Assembly (NCBI GenBank): GCA_964023205.1
Contig: OZ026843.1
Location: forward strand, 5,751,029-5,815,028
Length of the DNA: 64,000 nucleotides
Direction of reading: 5' to 3'
From: Lutraria lutraria
Taxonomy: Eukaryota > Mollusca > Bivalvia > Venerida > Mactridae
The translations under genes and the position numbers were made by a program. Each line of letters starts with the position of its first letter. Positions within the stretch are counted from its first letter, which is position 1. Below, one piece after another: positions 1-12,600 of the stretch. Below the pieces are notes generated by a model. That model worked only from the letters and a program-made list of their open reading frames with translations. It was not told the DNA's origin and searched no databases.

Positions 1-29
1 AATTTATATGCATATTCAACCGACTTTCA

Positions 30-158
30 CAAGTTGACCCCCGATCACTGGGTTATAGGTCGTCCGTTAACACTTGGTATTATATAGAAAGTTTCTAAAA
101 AATGGTCTTTATTGAAAGATGACCTTTTTCGGAGGTGGCCACCAATACAGATTTGACA
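30..158 (+). mobile_element. MITE family C, 3' part
   Basis: The stretch ATGGTCTTTATTG... through CGGAGGTGGCCACCAATACAG and TTTGACA matches the end of family C elements elsewhere in the window. The 5' terminus is unclear or lost. Confidence 0.5.
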
Positions 159-324
159 GAGACACATATGGGAAGAGCACATATAGCAAAATAGTTATAC
201 TTTATCAATGTTCACTTTATTCCTAAATTTTGAGAATACATGTTTGAAAGACAAAGAGCACAACGAATAGTACAAATAATACATACTTACATGACATATT
301 TACCAAGTATAGAGTAATCTTAAA

Positions 325-744
325 GCCCATTAGCTTTTTGAATGTTAAAATTAAAGTGGCTCTTATTTTACCTGGAAATATGTCTTATCAGTGAAACTGA
401 TTTTTTACTTGCATTAAAAAACATTCCGAAATCTTCATTTTTAGTCATCAAGTACATATAGAAATGTTGCACAGTATATTTCAATCTTATTAAAAACAAT
501 ACGAAAAGTGTGCGACAACATTTTTACGAGATGTGGATAAAGAAAAGCATTATGTAGATATTTATTAAACAAATTATTTATTGCAAAAAGTAAGAGAAGG
601 CATTTGACAATATTTTAAAGAGATGTGGCTAAAGAAAAGTATTATGTAAGTATTGTTTTAGATCAAATAAGATATAGTTCTTATATTGAACTATTATTTT
701 ATCTATTGTTCTGTATGACTAAATTCAAAAAGCTAATGGGCTGT
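325..744. mobile_element. Inverted-repeat element with 20-bp perfect termini
   Basis: AGCCCATTAGCTTTTTGAAT at 325-344 recurs as its exact reverse complement at about 723-742. A 20-bp match cannot be chance at this spacing, so this is probably a short non-autonomous DNA element of about 420 bp. Inside, a roughly 50-bp unit is present twice (about 514-562 and 606-653, sharing AGATGTGG and TAAAGAAAAG). No ORF is present. A convincing target-site duplication was not identified; GTAAT occurs near both ends. Confidence 0.6.
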
Positions 745-3589
745 AATTGACGTAATATAGTAACTTCTGTATTGATAGATTTGCAAAACTGCTGACTGTG
801 CATGTATGTTTGTGATCAATTGACAAGTAGACTTTTATACTGCTAAACTTTTGTTATTTGTCACATTTTTTTCCATTTATTTATGTTGATCAATTTACGT
901 ATTGGCAAATTAACAGAAAAGCACACACATATTTCGTATTCGCGGGCTGAACAGTATTAATTGAAGGTTTGGATACTAAAACAATATCGGATGCCAATCA
1001 AACGTAGCCGGGTGCTTACTATCTACAGCATAATGCAGTCAATATTGAGTTTAAAATCTACCTGCCAATAAAGACCACCATGTGGAAAAACACCTGCTAC
1101 ATAATAATTATGAAACAATATAATTTATGTATATAAAATATGTTGGTTTGCAATTTACTCGACCGATTCATTTTAAAAAATGACCAGACAATTATTTTGC
1201 GATTATGACAAGTTTTTTGTTCTTTATTTCAGGTTTTCGTTTCAATACAAGCACATTACGTCAACATAAATGCCCACCTAAACAAACGTTTTATGAACTG
1301 GAGTAAATAGAAAAAAAAACATCTCAAATCAAGAGCCGTGTGTAGAAAAAGGGGCCATACATGTTTATAACTGTCTAGAGCCCCTTTTCACAGGTTTTAC
1401 ACAACGTAAAAGTAATATATTTTGTGCGAATCTCTCTGTGATAAATAACTTTGTGAACTACGAGCCATCTTGTTATGGAATGATCTAAACCCGTCTTGGA
1501 AACAATAAATCTGCTTCTGAACATTAATATTATTTATAGAACACTTAATTCACAATTAGAAATTCATATTTTGATGTTTAATTTTTTCTCATATAATTTA
1601 TTCGATCGTAAATCTGAAGGAGAGATGTATAGATAACGACAATCATAAAAAGCAAGCGAAGAAAAACACGTTATGCATGAATATTCAAAAAAGGAATAAG
1701 ATATACTTCATTTTAAGAGTGAATAAATTAATAGACAACATTTAAAAACTGTCTGCGGCGCTCTGGGCCGTTTAATTTTATGATGTTATGATTTAAAGGG
1801 TAACATTTTAGGAAATCTCAACACCTACTTCATCATAAATATCATTATTGTAATGCTGACATGCTTTTCGATTCCTTTAATGAAAACATTACACATGATT
1901 TACATTACACACTCTCCTTTGAAGGGCGAATTACTCTAAAATATCAGAGAACATTTTCTCCAATGTACTTATTTACGTATAGCCTATCTCCGGTGCATCA
2001 AAATGAGGCATGAATCTTATTAGTCGAATATCTATATCCTAACCAAACTTATATTTGTCTACAGATACAACATCCGTTATATGATAGGATTAGCACACGT
2101 TTTGAATACTACATTAATCCAACAGTACACTATTTAACCTTTTTACCATAATTTAAAGAAGTCCTTTGTATATTTATACATGTTTTACATATTATCTTAA
2201 ACACGTCATATCCGAATACTCAGCATGTTATTTGCTTCTCCGGATTAAATCAACATGACAATGGACATACCTGCGCGAATAAAAATGCATTTTAAAATCC
2301 GGGAGTAGTCATAGTGAATGGAAGTTGTGGTGTTTAACAATTGATATAATGAACAAAGCCAAATAACGAATGCATATACAACAAAATGCTTTACTTGGCT
2401 AGCCAAGTTCAGAAAAGCTTTCCTCTTGGAGCGCTTTAAATGAATACAAGCTTGCGAACTGATACAATGCACAACACAACACAACGCAATGCAACACAAC
2501 ACAACACATATTTCCAAATAACACTTATAATTGGATAAATGACATTCAAGTCACAGGGAATTTCACAGAACGAATATGATTGCATGATCTCTCGAAACCC
2601 GTCTTATTGTTAAAGTGTGATTGTTCCTTATATAATATCAAATACTAGTATCAAATATGTCAGCATATTTAGCTGAATGTTAATTTAGTTACTTGCTTAT
2701 ATATGTTTACTCCCTTGTCGCATTGTAATTATGTATATATATGTACATGTTATATATGTAAATAATAACGAGCCATGGCTCAAGCCATGTAATAAAGTAT
2801 ATGAGTTTTAGTATGTTCTGTTCTGTTAAAGATTATTATATCTATCATATCAATCTTACGCTCTCTGTTTTTTTTGGACATCACGATATAAGAAACACAT
2901 TCTTACAATTTAGAACAAAGTTCACATTAATATTAGTCTAAGAACACATAGGGTGATTTTGGAACACGTAGGTGGTATGTTGATAAGCACTGATGTATTT
3001 TGTCAATATTTATGTATTTTGAGGTAATGAATCCGTATATAAACTTCAATCTTTATTATAAACTTGTTAAATAGTAGTGTACATGTTTGGCGATAAATTA
3101 ATGTTAGAATTGAATTGTAAAAATTGGTTTGGTTTGACTTTTGAAGTTTAAATTCTTTTTGAAGTATAAACAAAATACATTTTTCAAGCGCTGTGAATAA
3201 TACAGTATTGTTAAGCTGTTTGATTTACTGGTAAGCCATTTCACTTTTGGAACGCATTAATTTGCATCAAAGAGTATTAAGATATTTTTCTCGACTACGG
3301 CCTTTCTTCTCAACGGAAACTTTCAACAAAAGAAAGTCTATTGAGCTGAACCATCGGGAAGACAAGAAAATGGATCAAAGACTTGGCTACGGGTACCTGT
3401 AGAGGTGATTGAATCCAACACGTCACTGAATTTGAAATTTACGATTTTTCATGTTTGAAATCTTGACAGGAAAATATTAATTTTGGTCAATGATTAGGGA
3501 GCTATAAACATGTAGGTTACATGGTATAGACAGTTCTTATATAAGAATGGACTGTAAATAGCCATCCAGAGGCGATAAAATGTTCTTAA
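745..3589. other. Non-coding, nothing recognised
   Basis: AT-rich with many stops in all frames. A 90-codon minus frame at 2245-2517 is Cys- and hydrophobic-rich but has no domain. A 12-bp palindrome GAGCCATGGCTC lies at 2770-2781. Confidence 0.6.
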
Positions 3590-4080
3590 TGTCCATTAAG
3601 CTCGCGCGCTTGTATAATCGGGCGCACACGTCTAAATTAGGCGTATGTAACACATTTATCGTGGCGGGGTTAACTTTCTGAAAAAGACAAAACATCTCGA
3701 TTATTATTTTCCGGTGGTCAAAGTGTAGCCAGAGGCCATAAGACGTGGTTGATTTTTATCGAATAATGACCTACAACTGCTCAGAATTTATATAGCTTCA
3801 TTTAGTCGATTAATACATAGAACGAGGGGACATTACCAGAACATCTTCTAGTTACTTGATAGACATCCCTTATAAATTTTGCAACCATTCCTTTCACGGG
3901 GGTAGTTATTGTCGCTCAATTAGGTATCAATTGGTAGCCTGTAGTGCAACATATATTATGAGGGGGTGTTACGGCCATGTTATTATGAATGAATACGGGA
4001 AACCGCGGAGGTGCATGGGAGAAATCGGAAGTGTATGAAAGGCGCAAATTGAGCGAAAATAAAAGTATTACGCGAACGCT
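3590..4080. promoter_or_regulatory. Less AT-rich block, possible regulatory element
   Basis: Contrasts with its surroundings in base composition; has CGCGCGCTTG, GTGGCGGGGTTAAC and two GGCCAT (YY1/Pho core) sites. Short ORF 3856-4038 inside is unrecognised. Conservation was not tested. Confidence 0.2.
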
Positions 4081-4417
4081 CCCTTTCAACTAAGTATTTT
4101 TACGATGTGTGGGGCTTTTGCTGTATTGTTAAATATTTAGAAGAATGTACTTTGTTGTTTTGTGTTTGGCTGAATAATTGTTTCTCTTTTCCTTTGCCTT
4201 TTTGAAAAAATGTTCAATTTCTCGGTGAATTTTACCTCAAACAGTAATACCCATGTTTTGACAGTTTTGTTTTAGTTTGTTTTTCAATTGCATATTTCAT
4301 CCTGTTAGTGCATGTATATATATAACATATTTTTAGTTGTGTGTTCATATATTTCTCTTAAAATGCCGTATGAGCTATTTGTATCTTAATTAAAGACGTT
4401 TTTTATGTACAGTTCGC

Positions 4418-4580
4418 TACATTTTTCACATAGACATATGGGCAAAATGAAAACTGATCAATGAATATATTTTTCTAAACTTTGCACGATCGTAGCATAT
4501 GATAACGGAAACATTTAAGCGAAAACAATTGGTGTCACTCATCTCGTTTTTGAGTTATCTGCCCTTGAATTTGAATGTTT
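4418..4580 (+). repeat. Dispersed repeat E, copy 1
   Basis: Matches 54102-54263 over about 160 bp, starting with CACATAGACATAT, running through AGCATATGATAAC and ending with CGTTTTTGAGTTATCTGC and TTGAATTTGAA. It has no coding content and no obvious terminal repeats, so it may be one end of a larger element. It sits just before MITE copy A1. Confidence 0.75.
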
Positions 4581-4584
4581 TGCT

Positions 4585-5151
4585 TATTTTTTTGCAACAC
4601 TTCTTTTATTTTAATGTACAGTGTAACCTCTCCAGAGCGATTCTTTCTTGAGCAACAAACTCCTTTCAACAACAGTATGATTTTCCCAATGCACTATTTA
4701 ACTATTAATTTAACCTCTCTTGAGCAATAACNNNNNNNNNNNNNNNNNNNNNNNNNNNNNNNNNNNNNNNNNNNNNNNNNNNNNNNNNNNNNNNNNNNNN
4801 NNNNNNNNNNNNNNNNNNNNNNNNNNNNNNNNNNNNNNNNNNNNNNNNNNNNNNNNNNNNNNNNNNNNNNNNNNNNNNNNNNNNNNNNNNNNNNNNNNNN
4901 NNNNNNNNNNNNNNNNNNNNNNNNNNNNNNNCTAATTCTTTTTGCAACCCTTCTTTTATTTTAATGTACAGTACAACCTCTCCAGCGCGATCCTTTCTTG
5001 AGCAACAAACTCCCTTCAACAACAGTATGATTTTCCCAACGCACTATTTAACTATTAATTTAGCCTCTCTAGAGCAATAACCTCTCAACAAACAACAACA
5101 ACATGCTTATGCCACTCCCAAAGGGTGTTGATTTGGAGAGGTTGCACTGTG
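4585..5151 (+). mobile_element. MITE family A copy 1, interrupted by an assembly gap
   Basis: TACAGTGTAACCTCTCC starts at 4618. The far end, GGAGAGGTTGCACTGT, ends near 5151 and is the inverted terminus. The left half is present twice, before and after the 200-N gap (about 4585-4731 and 4933-5090), with only scattered differences. Complete relatives in the window are about 180 bp and have no such duplication, so either a local duplication or an assembly artefact has expanded this copy. Confidence 0.75.
4732..4931. other. Assembly gap (200 N)
   Basis: Exactly 200 unknown bases, which suggests a placeholder length rather than a measured one. The apparent open frames running across it are meaningless. 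Confidence 0.98.
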
Positions 5152-5518
5152 TTTGATTATGTGAAATTATGAATATATTAAATGAAGGAATAATTCTGAT
5201 TCCCATGAATACACTATAACCATGCTCTACTGTATAGAACAGCACTAAAACAATACACTACCAGGCATAATGAATATAATATTTACGAATCAAGTACAGT
5301 GGGTCACAGCATATAAAATAAGAATCACATTCATATTGTTGTCAAGTTGAACAATAAATCTTCTTTGTGCAAAATACTCCCTGGTCCAGGTGTGTATTAC
5401 ACATGCAGTTAGCAGATAACTAATGTCTTATTTATGCACCATGGATAAATTGGACATTATTTATTCATTTGTAACTAAATGTCGGTCTATTTCATTCGAG
5501 CTTAATCGTAAAAGTATC

Positions 5519-5702
5519 ACAGTCAAGCCAGTGATTGCAGCAACCTGCACCTCCGAATGAAGGCCACCATTTGAATGAAGTCCATTCTTTGATAACCATA
5601 ATTGATTGTTTAGAACCAACTAACCAGAATAAAGGTAATCTGTGAATAAAGGCCACCTTATGTCTTTCCCAAAAATGGTCTTTGTTCACAGGTTGCACTA
5701 TG
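5519..5702 (-). mobile_element. MITE family C copy
   Basis: Begins CAGTCAAGCCAGTG and ends TTCACAGGTTGCACTA. It is in reverse orientation relative to the copy at 50142-50322, with the characteristic internal words ACCTCCGAATGAAGGCC and AATAAAGGCCACC. About 184 bp, non-coding, TIRs partly degraded. Confidence 0.65.
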
Positions 5703-5883
5703 CTTATACATTTAACTTTCATGAACAATTCTATCCCATGCCTCTATATTTGTACAACCGAAACAGATGTCATACTATCTAAGCATGTTCCGTGTTAGAG
5801 AGGATGGAAAACAACTGATAAAACGTATTTTATTCATTATAGAGATGAGGCAAACTAATCTTTAAGGCATGGCTTATACCTCT

Positions 5884-6109
5884 GTCCGTGGTCGAGTGGT
5901 TGAGGTCTCCAAATCACTATAACCTCTCACTGATGGAGGGTCGTGGGTTCGAACGGTTACCGACCCAAGTCTTATTTCGTGAGAAAGTAGGCTGAGGATG
6001 GGAGTCTAGTACTGGTACTTCCCAGGAGTGATGATTAGGTGTAGTGTGCGCCTCATTAGACTCTGACTGTTGAAAAGGGACATACATCTCAAACAAACAA
6101 ACAAACATA
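5884..6109 (+). mobile_element. tRNA-derived SINE, family 2, copy 1
   Basis: The head GTCCGTGGTCGAGTGGTTGAGG...GGGTCGTGGGTTCGAA has Pol III A- and B-box motifs and a long variable region like a class II (Leu/Ser-type) tRNA. A shared body follows (GTGAGAAAGTAGGC, CTTCCCAGGA, GTGCGCCTCATTAGACTCTGA), ending in a CAAACAAACAAAC tail. About 226 bp. Related to 48871-49120. Confidence 0.8.
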
Positions 6110-6229
6110 AGAGATCAATTTCTATTCACCGTTGATTATTACCTAGGTATGATTGTATTTGTGTTCTATGCCGCTGTCGGCCGGTTCGTTCGGACCTGCT
6201 CACGAAGAGGGCACTCGGGGGTCTTTTAA

Positions 6230-6386
6230 AAGTGGAATTCTTGGAAATGATCCTAATTGGTGATGGTTTTAATTGGAAGTGGGCTTTATTTGGAATGTTC
6301 TGTACTGGTACAGGCCTTTGTTGAGAGTGGTTTATAAAGGGAATGGCCATTATTCAGAGGTGACAATTAACTGCCAATGTTTGTAC
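6230..6386 (+). mobile_element. Degenerate MITE family C copy
   Basis: Shares the order GATGGTTTTAATTG, TGGGCTTTATT, ATGGCCATTATTCAGAGG and a degraded AATGTTTGTACTA end with better family C copies. The left terminus is not clear. Confidence 0.4.
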
Positions 6387-8846
6387 TACATGTATATACC
6401 AGACTGCAGGTCTTTACTGCCAGGAGATCTCTATGTAGATATTTGTGATACAATTTGATTTTATTTCAGAAATGTTCGTCGACACATAACGCTACAATGA
6501 GGTGTTGTTTGTATGAGTACGATGAGGAGTACAGAATCATGGCTCATTTACCAGCAAGTGATTAACGTCTACGGATATGGGTAAATAACATTACATATTC
6601 CAGATGTATCACAAACAGACAGCAAACTACATTTCTGTTTTAACGAACGCAATTGTTTTCATAATTGGTGACAAATATTACCCTATGTTGGATATTCAAG
6701 AAAAAAGCTCGCTTATCGAGAAATGTGGCTTGTTTTAAATTTATAAATTAAAGACCAAAGAAACAATCATTGAATTCCATTGTTTTGCGCCTCGTGACTT
6801 ATCCATTTTTCATTACTTTAAAGCAAGGTTCATTTACCGTTATGATTGTATAAACTGTTGACACATTCAACTTAAACATATGCATAATCATATTATCAGC
6901 TTAACTGTGCGTGAGTATTTAACAAAATATAAAACAAAAATACTCTGTGATTACCTCCCTTAGACCATGCTGCAATTAACTTGATAAACTCGGCGTTTAA
7001 CGTTAATTGCTGTGGACAATAAATGCCATTAATGAATTAGTTTATTGTTGCATTAATAGTAAAATAAATAAGTTCGTCTCTGGAGAGTTTTAGGGTGGCA
7101 AGTTGTTCACAGAAAATACCCTCGTCATTCACACTATGCAATGTATACATCATCCATTTCCAACGATTTGAAGTACTGACGAGTTACCATTCAATTCGTT
7201 TCGGTATGTTATGTTGAACGTTGGAGATGAGCATCATTTATACTAAGTCTTTGAGTTTGTCAGATACGATAAAACTATCATTTGTCCTAATTATAGAATT
7301 CGAATTATATTGAATCAATAGTATTATGTTAACCACAAATTAAAAGATTATAGATGCTGCCAGTGTCTGTTGTTTTTTTACGGTAGCCTCAAACACTATG
7401 GGGCGATGACCTCAACGGAACACGGTAGATAATACGTAATGTTCTTTTTGTTTCACACTTTACAAGTCTGAAAATCGTCGCCGACAATGCTTATAGTCAA
7501 ATAACGAAATGTATTGTGAACTATTTGCCCCCATCCCGATCACGTACTTCATTATTTCATTTATTTAGATATAAAAGTGAAATCGTTGTGAATTATGGAT
7601 ATACAGTCATTTGTAATACACTACTTATTAAGTTGTCCAGGAATTCACTAATACTATGCGAAAAAACGAAAGTTCGGCTTATTCCTGAAAACAACACACG
7701 GTTTAGATGTTAAGTATACAATTATCTCGCACTGTGTTTAACGACCGCTGCACGACATTATTCAAGTTATGAACAGCTGATCAAACCTGGATTCCTAGGT
7801 CACCTACTCATACCCTTGTCTTCCGGTCTTGGACTTGCGAATCCGTGTTAAAATATGATTAAAACATTTAAACTACCCACTAGAAGCGTGAGACATATGT
7901 GGCTGGGATAAATAATTGAAGGAAATGTCGATCAATATATACATGTGTTATTGTATACCATACATTTCATCATGCTAATATATGAGTGCACTAGTAACGT
8001 CAATGCTTCGGATAACGTGGTCCTCTTTTATCAATATGCGTCATAAGTTAGACAACATATTCATGTTTGAAAAAAGTTGTACATAAATTCAATATTTTCT
8101 ATATTTTAGTTTTCTTAAGAAAAATAGTGCGACAAATTTACGACAGATGGCGTAATACTCTTTTGTCAGCCATATTAAATGTTTTATCTTTTTTACAATC
8201 ATCATTTCATTCAAATATGTCTTCAATTTCATCAATAGCTATAGGTACCTCATACTTGTTTATGTTACTATCACTCTAATTTGCATAAGTCGTTGATATA
8301 TTTCTCATTAGATAAAAATGCCATGACAGTCTTTTTCATTATCATGATTGTTCAGGTCTTCAATTGTGCAGTTTCATTATCGCGATAGATTGCTATTCAA
8401 ATTATTATTGATGTGGAATTTTTATACCTGTACTCAATTCTAATTAAGTCCCTTCATGTGCTATTCTATTTAAATTCTCCCCCGTATATCATATGTTTCA
8501 AACGAAAAGTATTATGTTTATACCAGAGGCCGTGACACGATTGCCACAACTCCATACGTCTGGGCTGTGAAAACTCTTGGGCGCATCTAATTAGTATGCT
8601 GGATTTAATAAACGTAGGAACGAGTCAGGAATTCACATGCATATTATCAATTAATTAATATGCCATGATGAAGCTGTGCCTTTGTTCGTAAAGTATGATG
8701 TTACATTTTTGGTACTTAGAAAGTTGTAAAACATACGTTCTACCTCGTATTAATATCTCACTTCTATTGAAACTGAAACACAGGTGATTGTGCAAAAAGA
8801 CTTATTTGAAAGAGGCACCTGGCTCACAGCTTCTGTTAAAAAAGGC

Positions 8847-8847
<1 letters not shown>
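6387..8847. other. Non-coding, nothing firm
   Basis: AT-rich. Short frames at 7516-7713 and 8067-8279 show no homology. A mixed-composition patch at about 8520-8640 (GAGGCCGTGACACG, TCTGGGCTGTGAAAAC) could be regulatory. Confidence 0.5.
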
Positions 8848-8877
<30 letters not shown>

Positions 8878-9177
8878 TGTAATCATCATAGTCGTCGTCA
8901 TCATCATCATCAATCATTATCATATCCATGTATTATGTTACCTTACATTGTAAGTAGCACTCTTACCATCAGGGTGTTTATTATTTACAACATCAACATT
9001 GTCAGCTTCCTCTTCGTGATAATATTCACCACGTTTATTCTTACCTTACCGTACTTTCATCAACACTATCATCATCATTATCACCACCACCATCATCATA
9101 TTCATCATCATCACCATCATCATATTCATCATAATATTCATCATCATCATCATCATCATCACCATCATCATATTCAT
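8848..9177 (+). repeat. CAT/ATC microsatellite, two blocks
   Basis: Ten perfect CAT units at 8848-8877, then interrupted CAT/CGT/TAT repeats to about 8930, a non-repetitive stretch, and a second interrupted block 9057-9177. They keep one frame open (8788-9279, 163 codons) and produce runs of His. The His-rich ORF has no start context, signal or homology and is best explained by the repeat. Confidence 0.9.
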
Positions 9178-9359
9178 GATTACAACTACTGCCATTGTGT
9201 TTGTAAAAACACCATATTGCGCTTTCTGAATTATATTAAAACGCGGACAGTATTCATTTTAGCATTTGGGTTTGTTTGAAATAATTTCGGCTGCTCATAT
9301 TGTAACTATTGATTTGTAAAATACAAAAGAGCAATCCGTATTAATCCTATTTGAAATCA

Positions 9360-9650
9360 TGTGACCCTAAGATTGCCCCTCAGTTCGAGATATTGCGAGA
9401 GCAAGTTGCCGCAAGGGCCCTCATAAACAACTCGACATGTCTGCCGAGGCTTTCACAAATCGTATATGATATTTTCCAGAGACTGCATACAGCTGCCGGC
9501 TATGATTACTGAAGAAGGGTTGGACGCTCGTAAATTTCACATTTCTTAAGTTTCCTCGCTTCTGGAGAGTTTTGTGAACATATCCCCATTACGACTGTAC
9601 GAGGTGAACATTCCCCTTACCAAGCATATGGCTCATTGTAATGTTGGATT
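9360..9650. promoter_or_regulatory. Less AT-rich block, possible regulatory element
   Basis: A clearly different composition from the extremely AT-rich DNA that follows; includes GTTGCCGCAAGGGCCC and GCATACAGCTGCCGGC. No ORF. Confidence 0.2.
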
Positions 9651-12600
9651 TTTCGCTCAGTCGTTTTAATGTTTTATAATTGAATCAACTAGTAAGCCAA
9701 AAATATGCCGGAAAGTTTTGGAAATAGCTGGTGTGAATCAGACGCTATGTGTAAATTTTAAATTGTTAATTATGTATCCAAAAATATCTGCAGCATAACA
9801 TGAGCATTAAAATTGTTCGAATACAAGTAACATTGAATTGAACGCAAATATCATACGAAACAATAATTGCAAACATTATGAACGAATGACTGCACGGACG
9901 AACGGACGAACGAAATGTTGAATACGAATGATAAAACATAGATAATTATTTAGCATGTATTTTTTTTCGCTAATAAACACAAATATACACTTGTATTTTG
10001 TGTTGAACAGCTACCGAATGCTTGAACAACAGATTTATCATATCTGCTTGTGTGAATATTTTCACCACTATATTATATATCAAGATAAACATGTTTGTCA
10101 AATAGCTTAATATATGAATACACATGATCAAATATTGATAAAATAACAAAACCCATGTTGTACACACATTGTCTTTATTCATCGGAAGTTATTGTTATAG
10201 TACAGTTCATGCTTAGAAATGTACCAAATAGATATCAATATTCAAACAATATCAAAAGTATCTATACATGTTTAATATAATACAAATCCTTTCATTTTAT
10301 GATAATATTGACAATAATAACATGAATAATGATAATGATAAAAAATAATAAAACCATCATAATTATAAAATAATAAATATATAATATAATTATAATTATC
10401 TATGACATTTCATATCAATAATTGGTAATTTAAATGTATGTTCCTCTTTAGATTTATGCAAAAATATAAAAGAAAGCATGTTCTCAAAGTTAGCCGACAT
10501 ATTTTTCCCGCGAAAATACTTAGCTTAAGATACAGTTGAAACCAATATGTTATGTTAAATATATATAAAGAAAACAAAATATATCGGGAGAAAACTTGAC
10601 AACAGTTGAACAATTATTTACTATGCAAATACGACAATATAAACACGAAATCGACTTTGTTGATCAATATCGCTTTTTTATGCAGACACTAAAAACTAGT
10701 TTCGATTATTTACAAGCGAAATAAAATAAAACAACCTAATTACTCTATTCTCCCTCCAGCCAGTGTGTTTACACCATTATATGTCGATTTTGTATAATAA
10801 AATATCCACATTATGTTAATTAACATGTCAATTATAGAATGTAAATAATAATTAGTGGTTATTGCTAAAAGAATTATGTATTTGATTTCTGCCTTGATAT
10901 GAACTTTGTATTAATTTAAACATCTAAGTAAGCATTATATATTTCAAAGTTTCATGTTACTCACATATTGTAAACAAGCTTTTTTATATTATAACATGCG
11001 ACTCGACCCGAATGGAAATAATAGCAAGTTAATTGGTATTATAAATTGAAATTTGGTATTATCGGGCATACAATGTCTTTGACCAGTTACAAGTAGTTTT
11101 CATACGAAGACGGTCAAGGCAACATTTTTTACAGAGAATATACACATATAAAGACATAGATGCATTTTACATACAACTGCACGTTTGAATATTTAAATAA
11201 TAGTAAATTAATCGGTAATAAAATATTGTCCTGAAAACAGTGAAATATTTCTTTATTTTTGTATTGATGTATCATCTTCGAAAAGTATATACATGTACAT
11301 ATATATAGATATTGTTCATTATTAGTTTTTTTTATTCATGCTGTAATATGATTGCAAGTATCTTTTATATATAGTTGCATGGAATTATATGATTATATGA
11401 ATATTAGCTGATTTTAAGCAAGACATATTTAAAAGAAATAATCAACTAAAACTCATGTATGTATATTCTATTTGAAATAAACGATTTTTTCAACGTTTTA
11501 AGATTATTTTAAATTCAGAAACTACATACGATATTTATTTAAAAGAACAAGGACTGTGAAAGAATGAAGATTTTATTCTGAGTAGAGTTTGAATCACACA
11601 ATATATTTCTGATAGAAAATATTTCTTTCAGTTTGTTTTTCTTTCTTTTTTTCATTCCCTAAATATGTTCTTTACCTATAAAAGTTTAATCAAAATATAT
11701 ACAAAAGCATCACCATAGTTGTAAACCAATATAATACAATATTTCAGTATAAATACCATTCTGAGACGTATACATCAACATCCAAATTTACACAATTAAA
11801 CAAAATTAATTATTATTATGATATTATTTCACTGCTTGTTTACAACATAATAATAAATTATTTTTCATTTACGTATTTTTTTCTTAAATATTATGTATTA
11901 CATATATTCTTTATTTTGCACTGATTTATATAAACATTGAACAATATGTTTCATGCAAATGTTGTGAAAGTAGTTAGTAACATAACAAAATGTTCATAAA
12001 TAATTATTACAAGTTTATTTGTACTCTTTGCACATAAATGTACCATGTGATATGAGATGTAACGAAGAAACATTTAATAGAAAATATAATTAGGTCAAGT
12101 TTTAGAGAAATTGAATTATTTAATTAATATATTTATCATTATTTACATATATTAAACAATTTCAATTAAAAGCTTTTTTACAAAGTGTCCTTGGATATTA
12201 GACACTTTGGCAGTAGATTTAATAATGTTCATTACACAATAATATACAATATCTAAAATTAAAAGACAGCCCTTCCAATTGTCAATATTTGAACAGTTTG
12301 AACAGCCAAACATATGTTTGATACTTGATTTTTAATTCAAAATAAACGGAATAATTAGTTCCGAAAAAAAAAATCGGTCGAATTTTATTTCATGAACACC
12401 GACGTATTTTATAAATATATTGTTAATTTAAGCTTGTAAGTTTCGATTTATTTTAGGGAAATGCGTGTACAGGTAAAACTATTTTATATTGCAAACTTTG
12501 ATGACTGATGCTGATAATTAGTAGATATGTCCCTCATGTAATTCAATGTTTGAAGATATATAGACACGATTATGTAGCTTCGAAAACAAATCCAAAACAG

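Noticed and set aside
3385..3415. Similarity of a CTCTACAGGTA word (minus strand) to the Hox-linked microRNA mir-993/mir-10 family
   Set aside because: Only about 11 bases match, the seed region does not, and no hairpin is evident.
4705..5022. ORFs spanning the N gap
   Set aside because: Their length comes from unknown bases being read as open.
8788..9279. 163-codon His-rich ORF
   Set aside because: Produced by the CAT microsatellite; no homology, start context or splice signals.
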